Below are positions 1 through 11,630 of a stretch of 64,000 nt of DNA, piece by piece; position 1 is the first letter of the stretch, and every line of letters starts with the position of its first letter. The notes under the pieces were generated by a model. The model searched no databases. It was given only the letters and a program-made list of their open reading frames with translations, and had not been told where the DNA came from. Made by a program: the position numbers and the translations under genes. This DNA comes from Corythucha ciliata (taxonomy: Eukaryota; Arthropoda; Insecta; Hemiptera; Tingidae). The DNA is taken from contig CM075938.1 of the NCBI GenBank assembly GCA_038030265.1, forward strand, positions 18,763,009 to 18,827,008. The letters run 5' to 3'.

Positions 1-45
1 CATATTTTGAAGGGAAAAAAATACTTTTTTTTCCACCTGCGCAAC

Positions 46-2797
46 ATGGATTTAAGCGAAAATGACATCGACGATGACCCAAGCTTCGAGCTTGACTCTC
101 GGCTGGAGGACGAAGAAGTGAAAAATGTTCTTACTAGTGGCACGGATCTGAGGGCTTACGCCAAGGATATTGAGAAACAGTTGAAAAAAGAGGAAAACCG
201 GTCAATTCAGGACTATATCAAAGAGAGTCAAAATATTGTGAGTCTACACAATCAGATTGCCGACTGCGACAGCATCCTCGAAGTGAGTCCGACTATTTTA
301 CATTTTCCTACGGCTGGCGTTTAAAATAGTGTTTTTGTTCACCTAGCGAATGGAAATGATGTTGATTGGATTTCAAGCCGATCTGGGTAGCATAAGTAGT
401 GAAATTGTCTCTTTACAAAAGAAGTCAATAGTCATGAACCAGCAATTGCACAATAGACAGGCCGTGAGGGCACAACTGAGCCAGTACGTCGAGGATATGG
501 TGGTGCCCGACTCTCTCATAACGTAAATTCTCGTATACGATAGCCTCGAACACTTGAGTGACCTCCTCCTTCCTGTTTCTAGTGGAATCTTAGACGTACC
601 AGCCTCCGATAAAGAATTCCTAGTTCACTTGAACCATTTAAACGACAAGATGAACTTTTTTAAAGAGCAAAGTTCCAAGGAGCTACGGAGCTGTGACGAT
701 GTTCGAAAAGTTCTTGAAATGCTCAAAATTGAAGCGGTCACCAAAATTAGGGCTTACCTCATGGAACAAATCAGTAAATTGAGAAAAGCTCACACGAATT
801 ATCAAGTACCACAGAACACTCTGCTTAAACATAAGTAAGCGAAGGGCTAGGGGACAGGCCGAATTTCTTAAATTTAACATTTTTTTTAATAGGTTTTTCT
901 TCGAGTTTGCGTTAAATAATGAAAGAGCGGTAGCTCAGGAAGTGTGTAACGACTATGTCAACACCATGGGCAGGATATACTATTCCTATTTCAAATCGTA
1001 TTCAACTCTTCTGTCTAAACTTGTGGTTCGTTTTGTGACTCTGTGCATCAATGTGACCGTTAAATTCACCCCCTCTCTTAGTATGAGAACGCCGCAACCA
1101 AAGACGATTTGATGGGTATTGAGGAGACCCGATCTCGAGGTTTGTTCCACAAGCCGACCACTTTTAAACAAAAGACCACCGTGTTTTCAATTGGAACGCG
1201 AGCCGACGTTCTTGACAGTCAACTGGAAGCTCCGATTATAATACCACATTCGGCTCAAAAGGCTGAGCAAAAGGTACGCGGCGTTGGGATGGTAGAAAAG
1301 TTTTAAAAAATTACCCAATTTTTTGCATTTGCCCAACAGTTCCCTTATGAGGCGTTGTTTCGAAGTGAACAGTATGCCCTGGTGGACAATGCTTCTCGAG
1401 AGTATCTGTTCATCAACGAGTTTTTTATGGTGAAAAAAAACAAGCCCGCTTTAGACGTGTTTTCACAAATAATGGGACGGACTGTGAAATTACTGAGCGT
1501 GAGACTATACGAAAAACAGCGTTGTACGATAATTTCTGGGGCCTGCCAACTGGCCGTATGACTAACGTCTCTTAGGACGATTTGGATGATCTGACGGTAA
1601 TCTTGAATAAACTGCGACTGCGCAGTGCTTGCCAATTTACGGGCTCTAGTCTTATCGTACAACACGGATTTTCCTTGCGGTGGGTAGCTGTAGCACCAAG
1701 TTGCTGTAACTGCGTTCCGTATTTTTAACAGAAAAACCTGGAAAACTACGTCAACACGTCCTACGATACAATTTCATTGTTCCTATGTATTCAACTCATC
1801 AACCGGTACAAAATTCTATGTCACAAACGAGCCAACGCCGCTTTGGACGACTACTGGGAAGAACTATTGAGTATTTTATGGCCTAGATTCGAGTACGTCT
1901 TTCATATGAACATACAGAGCATCAAAGATTGCGACTGTTTGAAGTTTGGAGCCGAAATGAGACCGCACTATGTGAGATGAACCCCCCCACTCCCACCCAC
2001 CCTCATTACTCTATAAATTTATTGACGCTAACCTTGTAAGATTGCCCGAAGATACGCTGAATTCAGCGGCGCGATAGTGAGCATCAGCGAAAGCTTTCCA
2101 GATGAACGAGTCAGCCGTCTATTGGCTCAGCTATTGGAAGAAGTTAAACTTTTTCTTCTCGGCATGGCAGGACAATTCAATCTTCGGTCTCATCAATTAG
2201 TGTTCCTAATAAATAATTACGACATGATCCTTGGAGTGCTCATGGTAAATTGAACGATATAATTAGGGCCGCAATTGTTTTAAAAAAACAAAAAAACTTA
2301 CAGGAGCGAACGAGAGAGAACTGCAAAGAAGTTGAATGCATTAGGGAACTTCTACAACAGTACAGCACCGAATACGTTGAAGTTATTCTGTCGCAGATTG
2401 AAGTTTTCGGCGGTATCATGCAGTTTGTCAAAGAAACCGAACCGTTCGCCGACCAGCCTGATCATTTAAAGAAAGTCGAAGGTGACACTTAATCGGCTTT
2501 AAAATGGCCCGGAAAATTACAATTTAACGCGACACTCTTCCCGCAGGTAAAGCTTTATCCGCGGCTCAAGCATTCACCTTGAAGTGGAAAGGATCATTAG
2601 AGGCTCTTGACAAGGAAATACGTTCGTCTTTTCCAAGCCTCGTCACCGGTTCCTCTTTGCTCCAGCTCGCCCTCGGTCACCTTTTACACTTGTACGAGCG
2701 TTTCAATAAGCTTCTTACGTTGCAGGCACGCAGCCAGTTTGTAAATATTCACCATATTAAGGTAGAAATCAAAAAGTACAAGACTAATTATTCATAA
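46..2797 (+). CDS. VPS52: VPS52, GARP/EARP tethering complex subunit (11 exons)
   Basis: Encodes VPS52, the core subunit of the GARP and EARP complexes that tether endosome-derived vesicles at the trans-Golgi and recycling endosomes. Exons by splice signals and phase: 46-282, 347-522, 583-834, 893-1022, 1082-1273, 1340-1498, 1576-1596, 1732-1971, 2041-2244, 2304-2481, 2547-2797; together 679 codons plus stop, against about 723 residues in human. Family landmarks appear in order: SIQDYIKESQNIVSLHNQI near the start, NRQAVRAQLSQ, AVTKIRAYL, TNYQVPQNTLLKHK, a KDDLMG motif, EAPIIIPHSAQ, EALFRSEQYALVDN, WPRFEYVFHMNIQS, INNYDMILGVLM, and a C terminus FVNIHHIKVEIKKYK. The start at 46 is the first Met that gives the acidic N-terminal family motif. 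The fourth donor could be at 1022 or 1025 (one extra Val). Exon 7 is only 21 nt. The stop codon lies 19 bp from that of the opposing UTP23. Confidence 0.95.
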
Positions 2798-2816
2798 AAT
2801 AGTAAATTATATTCAT

Positions 2817-3826
2817 TCAAGTATTCGATTTATTTTTCTTTTTTTTATTACCTTTAGGGTCGGTTTTCTTTTTTTTACACGAAAGCGGATTTGGTCCACC
2901 AGTTTTTTTCTTTTTCCTCCTAAACTTGACGGGAGTATCAGTTTCACCGAGAACAGTCTTTTTAAATTCGACGATTTTCTTTTGTTCATCCTCGCTGACT
3001 TTAAAACTGAAACACACAGAATGACAGTTCAAAGCCTCCAAATCAAAAATTAACAAAACTGAGAACGAACCTTCGATCCTGCATTTTCTTAGCCAAAACA
3101 GTACACTGAACGGACGGTGGGTCCAGATTGGGCGCCTTATGATGGAGAAAAATTATGGGGACTGGAGGGCGTGAACGAAGCGCGGCTTGAAGCGTGCGAT
3201 CCTGAGTGGCGATAAAATAACGCCGAGGGTTACGTTTGGCGACCATTTGTCGGATACATTCGGGTCCCGTCACGGGGGTTTTATGGTCGCACCGATGAAC
3301 GGCGAACTGTTTGAGAATGAGCATGGCTCCGTACACTGCTGGTCCTAAAATAGGAAACACACAGTCTGTTTACAGAAGCAGCGGTACTGTGTAAGGAGGG
3401 CAGGGACTAAAGTTTGGGTAGTTACGAGAACATTTTTGGATGAGGCTCTCATTAGGATTTCAGGCGAGTTCCATTATTGTTTAATTTGTATTGATATACA
3501 GAAGCTGAAGTTATGTTAACCAAGGAGCAAAGGGAAGTTTAAGGGCTCTATTGGTGGCTTACCCAGTTTCTCCGTTTCAATGATAGCGCACGGCGTCGTC
3601 AGAATTTTTATGTCATCTCCAAGATATGCCGTAAGTTGATCTTGAACGTTGAGTTTTGACTGAAAACATAAAAAGAACGTATGAGAGACGGTTAAAAGGT
3701 TTCCTTGTAGGTAAGCTCTAGGGAGGGGGGACGAGCCAGCGACAAAATTATAACAACTGCACTCGGCGAGAAGGTTGGCACAGATCAGAAAGAAAATAAA
3801 CACTTCAGGCAACATACGTCCGCCAT
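2817..3826 (-). CDS. UTP23: UTP23-like rRNA processing factor, apparently short at the N terminus
   Basis: Resembles UTP23, a PIN-like small-subunit processome protein needed for early 18S rRNA cleavages in the nucleolus. Exons on the minus strand: 3071-3344, 3563-3659 and 2817-3006, preceded by a possible 9-nt start exon at 3818-3826 (Met-Ala-Asp, then a strong GTATGT donor); 189 codons plus stop in all. Family features: LGPAVYGAMLILKQFAVHRC, a conserved His/Cys pair, RRYFIATQDRTLQAALR, then a basic tail with GPNPLSCKKKK, a UTP23 hallmark. Oddity: the usual first 40 or so residues, with the first PIN strand (the LLDGT region), are missing. I found no exon for them in the 4 kb upstream, which is repeat-like. 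Either the true first exon lies beyond these repeats or the gene is 5' truncated. The identity is firm and the 5' model weak. Confidence 0.8.
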
Positions 3827-5269
3827 CTTCTACGACTAAAATCGTCGTTTTTTAGGACATAAGGCCGGAGAGGTAATAAAATACATCATTTTGTCCCATC
3901 AATGCGTGTCATCAATAATTGCACGAGTAGTGTATACAGTGCGACCCTGCTCGGTTAGAAGTCCTGCTCTTGCCCACTTCGGTATCAGGCTGCGGCGAGC
4001 TTTGACACGGCCTATCCGGGCATAGTGCGAGCATTCACGGTGGAGTGAGTACAACAAACCGCGCACCGACCCAAAAGGCCCGCGAAGTACAGGGCCGAAG
4101 AGTACAGCTGGATCAGTTCCCATAAGAGGCTCTGGCGCCGCTAATACTGAGTTGAATTAGGTGATTCTTGATTAATTGCGCTTCAATTGCAATGTAGGCC
4201 ATAGGAACTCGATTATACCAGGAATTCGGCCCCCAACGTTCATCCGCCAATAAACATTGCAGAAACTTATGAACAGAAAAACTAGTTATCCATCCAGCTA
4301 CTAGACACTTTTAAAATAATATTTGGCAGTCCATCAGTCTAGCATTCTTCGCACATGCAGAAACACATTGGCTCTTCAAAAAACAAATGCGGAATGTACC
4401 TACTCGTGGAAAAAATGAACAATTTTGCTGTGTTGTATCGTTCAAAACCCTAATTTCGCTATTCATAAAACTTGGGTTTGTACTGTTTTTCAGTGATAGG
4501 ATTTTAACGTTCAGTTGAGCTTGCGAGACTAAAAACCGGAGGACCAGATCCTAATTAGGATCATATATGCATTGGCTGGCAATATTAATTTGGCAAGTGC
4601 AGAGCGAAAATTTAGTCCTTGTGTTCTCACAGTCTTCACAGATGATTTAGAACAGGTCACAATCCGTCACACGACTGACTCAGGCTCGTCAGAAAGTTGC
4701 TTGATCGGCAAATAACTCAAGTTTCAGCTATTTGAGTCAATTAATTTCGCGACTTGGAACGCGAAACAGAAAATGACATCGGAGCAGCTCGACGGTTCAA
4801 AGGCCAGACTGAGTACAGGCAGCGGCACGCCGGAGAAACAGTCCAGAAAAACTCTCGACGCGCAAGTCCAAACGTCACTGCCCCGCTCTCACACACCAGT
4901 CATTGCCATTGAGCAGGGGACATTATTTTATTCATTATACACATAGAAAAAAGACCAAGCTAACTGACAGCGGCAATTAAAGAAATATTTACAGGGTGGG
5001 CTTTCTTGCCCGAACAGGTTTAGTCGTGGAAAACCCCAATTTGGTGGTTCGCGTCCGCGTCATGAAAATGAAACGAAAATCGATGCTTTGGGTCATTCGA
5101 AAAACTAGCCTAGCTAGAAATATGTGCGACCATCAGGGCGAGACCAATGGTGCATTTTTAGAATGAAATACACTAAAAACATGCATCCAGATTTGGCTCG
5201 GAATAAACCAATACGTTCGGTGAATGAGAAATGTACATGTATCGGATATTTTGGAATCATTCGACATGT

Positions 5270-5500
5270 TTTATGAAGCTGAATACGAATATAATCGTCT
5301 GCCAGCGTCTTCCTGGGGCATTTGCCCTTAGTGACCAGTCAAACTACCTGAAAGGAAATTAACTAACTGAAACTGGTCCTATTCGACAGGTAGTATGAAG
5401 CTGAATACGAATACGATCGCCTACCGGCGTCTGGCCCCAACGTCCCCAATTTGCCCCAACTGCGTTAAAAAAATGAATATGTAATATGATCGTCTACCGG
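5270..5500 (+). repeat. Diverged tandem repeat, unit about 100-120 bp
   Basis: The string gaagctgaatacgaatat, followed by aatcgtctgccagcgtct, is repeated with substitutions about 120 bp later (gaagctgaatacgaatacg, then atcgcctaccggcgtctgg). A third, weaker copy starts near 5470 (gatcgtctaccggctttgg). No coding potential is apparent; the copies look like decayed tandem units. Confidence 0.6.
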
Positions 5501-5761
5501 CTTTGGGTGCTGGTGGAAAATGCCCCCCGCGGACGTTCGTATACGTATTTAGCTCCAAAAACCTTTGGATGAGACCAGTTACATGTGTAATCCTTAGGCC
5601 CCAGATACAGAACGGCAGACTCCCAGACTCGTAAATAGAGGGTCAACTATCATTTTGCACACCTTCCAAAACTATGCATTTCCGGTAGAATGGGACTGTC
5701 GCCAGCTCTCGAACTATTCCTGTTCCTCTTAAAAACACTAATTGCAAGGGTTGGCTTCACT

Positions 5762-5878
5762 AATGGAGGATTTCACCATCTCGGCTTAAGGTTTGTTTAC
5801 ATAAAATGTATTTTTCCCCTTAAGTCCGACTTAATTTTAAGCCGAAACTTAGGCCAAGGCGGTGAAATCCACCATAAG
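5762..5878. repeat. Imperfect inverted repeat (hairpin)
   Basis: A left arm with ggatttcacc and ctcggcttaag is mirrored by a right arm with cttaattttaagccg and ggtgaaatcc, around a short AT-rich centre. It resembles the remains of a small MITE. No clear target duplication was identified. Confidence 0.45.
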
Positions 5879-7813
5879 AAAACAATTTTGCTGGAAGTAG
5901 TCGGTGGAGGTTTCGGTAATCACTTTGTGTAGTTTCCACCATGAAGAAACCAATCTAGTGGTCCTGGATCTCAAAATAATCAAATTGTGCGGATCAATCA
6001 AAAATCCAAGATCCAAAAACGACAGTATTAATCGCTTTAACATGAGCATCTCACTAATTTTGCCGGTGATTGGCACTGGCCTGTAGCTATCGGCATGGAT
6101 CGGCCTTAGCCTTAGTTAGGTTAATCATAAAAAGTCCTGACCACAAAAACCAAAGGAAATGTCACCAATACTTGAGTGAGTCGGAGTTAATAACCATGTG
6201 CCTGGCTTTTCGACACTGAATTCAGCATTTCAAAAGGAAGTTTGTCCGGCTTTCAGAAAATTTGGCCTTGGTAACCGTGTCGTCCATCCCCCAACTATAC
6301 TCATTGGCCTAGGAACCTCGGCTGTGATGGAACTAAACTACAGCATCTGTTATCTGGCTTCAGGATTTATGGCCCGTGTGTTGTTCACACGGACAAAACA
6401 TTGCCATTCCACTGAATTAAACTACAATACTTGAAAAGGCTCCATCAATCCCAAACTGCTCAATCTCCATCCCACCAGCTCTGAACAACAAACGAACAGA
6501 TCTTGACACGCTGCATTGTAGTACTCGCAGCTACTTGGATTTGGCTTGTTACCTCTCTTTTTAACTGTTGAGCTGCAGCTCCCCGAAAATTAAAAACTCA
6601 CTGACCACTATGAAAGAGTTAGAAAGAGTACAGCAGACCCTGCTTCACTCACCTGAAGGGCTGTGTGACAAAACGTTCCATCGACGAGGATCTGAAATGG
6701 CCGTCTGAATCCGAAGTTATTTTGATAAAAATTTAAATGTCTGTTCACTTTTTTCTGGCGATTTATTCTCATTTTAGACTAACTAACGCAAAACACTCAT
6801 CGGTAAGCACAAAAATATACAAGTCAAGCAATCCAGCATGTAGATTGAACGTCCCCTTCTTTAGGTTCTCTTCAGGTTATGCCCACTAAAAGTACACAAA
6901 CCTTTCCTAAGGCCAGCAAGTTGGACGATTCTGCCGTAATTTTCCCTTCCAAAATATCGGGCCACGAGAAAATTTCAACGTAGTGTGAAATGTGGCCAGG
7001 ACACGTTCATTTCGGTGGTTTTGGCCACATATAAAAAAAACCTTACAAGTTACAAGAGAGAGGTGTCTAGAGTTTCTTCTGGTCTCACTATTTTCATGGA
7101 GGGCGTATTTTAGAAACAGGAACCTTCAACCACCTTTCGAATATTAACACATCAGTCACCTGTTGCCTGTTGAGCAAGTCCCTTTTAACAACATAATGAC
7201 CATTTTACTGCCCATCTAGCTACGCCCTCGCACAGCAGGCCCTTTCCAGGCATTTCTTACGGTTCTACCCCCAGCTATCATTGCCAAGCTATTTTCCCTC
7301 GTTCCAAAGAGATTTTGTCGATGGACGAATTGTTTATTGCCCTTTGATTTAAGTTCTCCCATGGGCTAGGCCGCCCAGTAATGGACAAAAATCCCATTCA
7401 TTACATCTCGCCGAGGATCAAGGCAGCTCCCCCCCCCCCAACCACCAATTCGTATTTGGTTAAAAAGCGAGCCATCTTAAGGTCAATACCCTTTTGACAT
7501 TTTTTTAACGGATTTAACTGTCTTGTTTTATTGTTTGTATGTACCGTACCCGTGAAATCCATGCCTTAGAAGAATCGAGCGAAAGGAGGGAAAAATATCA
7601 ATGAAGGGATGAATTTAAGGAGCAGTGGTTGGTGTGATAGGAGGGTGAAGTATGCGAGTTGGATAAGAGGGATGAAAGTACCGTTACCTTTTGCGTTCCA
7701 GTTCTACCTGAAGGATGATGTGGAAACGAAAGGAAAGAAAGGTGTTGTTCGGTAGATATAAACAAAAAACCGCTCAATGCTGATGGATATTGCGGAAAAT
7801 AGTGTAGGGAAAA

Positions 7814-10800
7814 ATGGAATCGAGCAGTAAGGTAAGGAGTAGAAAGACGAGAAGCTCTTCCGGTACAAAAGACGTTGTCGAAAATGATGAAGTTCAAAAC
7901 GGAAGAAAAGTTCGTAGCAACGACGAAAAAGACGTTCAAAACAATGTACACAAGGCCAACTTTATTCAGGTATGATCACTACATGTTCAATTAAACAGCA
8001 ACATGATCATGAATTACTAAAAAAAAATCTCAGAGTTCCAACAATGTCTACGAGAGATACTTCCCGGCTGAACACTACCAGTCCGGTGACAAACGATTTC
8101 TCGTCAACGTCGAACTTGACGCCGTGGCGATTACCCTTTTCGTTCTGGCGGTTGTCACAAGATTTTATCGTTTGACAGAGCCCAAACACATCGTGTAAGT
8201 CGAGATTTTTTGTGGAATTCCATGAATCTTGAAATATAATCGACACCGCGCCTTTTTCTCAGATTTGACGAACTTCATTTTGGAAAGTACGTGGGCATGT
8301 ACATGAAAAACACGTTTTTCTTCGACCTACACCCTCCCCTGGGTAAAATGTTGGTTAGCGCGGTTGCTTGGCTGGCCGGATTTGACGGTAAGTCCCCCCC
8401 CCCCACCATCACGACAGAAATTTAAGTTTCGTTAGACCTAAGATTTGGTTTGTAGCCGGTCTGTGGCGTAGTGTCCTTGTGGGGGGGGGGGGTGAACGGG
8501 TACCATGACCGGATATTTTTTGTGATCGAAGTTTTTTGCGGGTTTTAAGCTTTTCTGTGGTCGGAGTTTTTTCTGACAGAGCTATGAGCTTTTTGTGACT
8601 AAAATTCACTGGTTCGACACTCTGAACAAAATTTAATAGTAACTGTACGCGTGGTTGCCTAATTTCAGAACGAAATTTCGTGGATTCGGTGCCTGGAAAT
8701 CCTTATTTCGCGGGTTATATTTAGGAATTGAGGCCAGTTTTAGGTTTACGTTTGCCTCTTCTATGGACGAAATTTTGCAGAGCAAAAATCCGCGAAATTT
8801 GGGTTTTGAAAGGGCAAGAATCGCGACGTTTGGCTTCCTTAAAGGCGAAATTTGGTTTTGAAAGAGCCGAATCTTTGAAATTTGATTCTGAATGAGCGAA
8901 AAATCGTGTTTTTTTTTTTTTTTCAAGGACCGAATTTCAGGAAATTGGTGTGTATTGTTTGTTATAATTTTTTCTTACATTGTAATAATTTTGTTTCTTT
9001 CTTCTATTACGTATTGCTAAATTTTCTAGTGCCTAGACCCTCCCTCCCTTCCCAGTCAGCCAACAGCTCAAGCCCCCCCCCCCTCCGCAAATAAAACCTA
9101 AAGTCTATGCCCATGCGAACAGGTCAATTCAAGTTTGATAGAATCGGCTCCGAGTACGATGACACTGTGCCCATTTTCGCTCTGAGACTCGTTCCTGCTC
9201 TTTGCGGAAGTCTGGTGGTACCTGCCGCGTATTATTTCATGTTGGAATTGGGTTGCAAGCAGTGGACGGCAACATTAGCGGGATTTCTTATTCTTTTCGG
9301 TGAGACAGGCACGCTCCGTCTCAGTATTTCAAATTTTGCGATACTTTTTTTTTTTTTTTTTTCAAATTTCAGACAATGCCCTGTTGACGCAGTCGAGATT
9401 CATTCTAATGGAGCCAATGCTTCTACTGTTTACGTTGGCTGGCCTTTATTTATTGTTAAAATTCAAGAAATGCTCCTCGAATCTTGATACCGTGAAGGAA
9501 TGGCTCTGGCTAAGTCTTTCTATGGGGTTTCTCACACTAGCTATGTGGTAATAGCCCGTAATAATTCTTATCGTTTGAGAAAAACTTTTCGATTTTTGTT
9601 AATAGCGTCAAATACGTGGGATTCTTCGCGCTGGCTCTGGCAGTGTGTCACACTTGGTCCCATTTTTGGTGGATGTTGCCCAGAAAGGATTTTTCCGACA
9701 AACTCTTACTCCTACACGGCCTCGGTCGATGTCTAGTAATGACGCTTATTCCGATCGCTATTTATCTATCGATTTTCTACGTTCATCTATCTGTTTTATA
9801 CAAAGCCGGACCTCACGATTCAGTGATGACGAGCGCTTTTCAAGCGAGCCTCGAAGTACGCCTCAACCTTCCCTAAGATTTTCTATCGTTAATGTTGATG
9901 TTGCTCGGTTGAAGGGAGGACTTGCGTCCATCACTAAAGGACAGCCATTAGAAGTTGCCCACGGCTCGCAAATCACCTTGAGACACACTCATGGCAAGGC
10001 TTGCTGGTTACATTCGCACGTTGAAGTGTATCCAATACGTTACCCCGACAAGAGAGGCAGCTCTCATCAACAGCAAGTCACTTGTTACACTTTTAAGGTA
10101 GAATTTGATTCCCGCGACTTCCCGGACATTTTTTTTACGGTCATTGGCGTTTTTTTTTAAGGATCTTAATAATTGGTGGATTGTCAGACGTCCCAACAAG
10201 GACAATCTCGTCGTGTCCGACCCGCCTGATTCAATTAAACACGGTGATGTCGTTAATTTAGTACATGGCATCACGGGTCGTGCTCTCAACTCGCACGATG
10301 TGTCCGCCCCTATGTCGCCCCATAACCAGGTCTCGATTTTTTTTTCCAATTGTCCAAAAAAATTAGTCATAAACTTCCTTCTCCTTACATTTTATTCCAT
10401 CCAGGAAGTGAGTTGCTACGTGGATTATAACGTGTCAATGTCGCCTCAAATACTCTGGCGAGTCGACGTCATCAATAAAGACCAGGAGGGCGACGTCTGG
10501 CACACGATTCAATCACAAATCAGATTGATTCACGTCGGTTCGGGTCAGGCTTTGAAATATTCGGGTCGTCAATTGCCGTCTTGGGCTTTCAATCAGATGG
10601 AAGTGGTCACTGACAAGGTGATTCAACAGGACGACACCGTTTGGAACGTTGAAGAGCACCGTTATACGAAAAGTAATTTAACATACCCTCCCTCCGCTCC
10701 CTACTCACTCATTTCTTTTTTGAAATTTATTAGCCGACGACGAGAAAGAAAGAGAACGAGATCTAATAAACGCTGAAATGATTCCATTGACCGGGACTCG

Positions 10801-11630
10801 CCTCTCTTTTTGGTTGAAATTTTTCGAACTACAACATAAAATGCTGTTTCCATCGCAAGGGACCGTTCAAAGTCATATGTACAGTAGCGATCCTCTTGAA
10901 TGGCCATTCATGGTCAGGGGGATCGCGTACTGGGTGAGCCCTCACCATAATGTGAGTTGACAATTTTGCGATTTTTTATTTGGAAATGTGTCTACACATC
11001 GTACGGATATTTACAGGGACAAATTCATTTGTTGGGCAACGCTGTTATATGGTATTCGGGCGCAACTTCCCTCGCAATTTATTTAATACTTTTGGTATTT
11101 TATTTATTGAGACGAAGACGGTTGTGTTTCGATTTAAGTCCAGGTAGAGTTCCTTATAAGTTGTGGACCATTCGTTCTCCTCTAACGCTTCCGTTTTTTG
11201 TTTTTTTTTGCAGAAGAGTGGGATCAGTTTTTGAGGATTGGCGGCACCCTTTGCCTGGGCTATTTTTTTCACTATATCCCATTTTTCTTCGTCGATCGTA
11301 CCTTATTTCTCCATCACTACCTGCCGGCATTTATTTTCAAGCTCCTGCTAACAGCTGCCGTAGTCGAACATTTACACGACCTAGCGAGGTAAACCCCCTC
11401 CCCACCAAAATTCCCTTTCTTAAATGTTACGAAAGTCTGTTAATTCCCGCAGGAGACACAAATTCATTCAAACAGCGTTCTCATTGTTCGTCCTCCTCTG
11501 GAGCGTAGCAATCGTCGTTGTTTTCAAAAAATTCTCAGTCCTATCCTACGGAACTTTTCGTCTGTCCGCCGCCGACGTACTAAAGCTGAGATGGAGCGAA
11601 TCCTGGGACTTCATCATTCATAAGGACTGA
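7814..11630 (+). CDS. POMT1: POMT1, protein O-mannosyltransferase 1 (13 exons)
   Basis: ER membrane glycosyltransferase that, with POMT2, moves mannose from dolichol-phosphate mannose to Ser/Thr of dystroglycan-like proteins. Exons: 7814-7969, 8034-8194, 8263-8387, 9123-9299, 9373-9547, 9606-9855, 9915-10097, 10162-10329, 10405-10672, 10734-10951, 11017-11143, 11214-11388, 11453-11630; 786 codons plus stop (human about 747). A basic cytosolic N terminus is followed by the first membrane helix, the acidic FDELHFGKY loop motif (residues about 106-114), HPPLGKML, and further helices. MIR repeats span residues about 350-555 ([46 protein letters not shown]). The C-terminal helices end in [18 protein letters not shown]1 rather than POMT2 is indicated by QPLEVA.GS and the LRW.SWD tail. 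Intron 3 (735 bp) contains repeat remnants. Confidence 0.96.
8388..9122. repeat. POMT1 intron 3 with degenerate minisatellite and homopolymers
   Basis: The longest POMT1 intron. It has C and G runs at about 8394 and 8480, a short stretch of the family-C (phenylalanine-codon-like ttttgtgg) repeat at about 8520-8600, and family-A copies at about 8660-8880. Several of these copies are in the reverse orientation relative to the other family-A arrays of the window (gcgaaatttgggttttgaaa). Confidence 0.6.

Larger units (their letters stand above)
3827..7813. other. Intergenic repeat-like DNA without a recognisable gene
   Basis: About 4 kb between UTP23 and POMT1. A GC-richer patch at about 3950-4140 carries an open minus-strand frame of unknown origin. 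About 5138-5180 holds a dispersed repeat that recurs near 60170-60222. About 5270-5500 has diverged tandem copies of a unit containing gaagctgaatacgaat and ccggcgtct. About 5762-5878 forms an imperfect hairpin. The rest looks non-coding to me. Confidence 0.6.

Noticed and set aside
3899..4123. 74-codon minus-strand ORF near UTP23
   Set aside because: No start context, no recognisable family and unlike UTP23. It lies in a GC-rich repeat-like patch and may be a transposon scrap.
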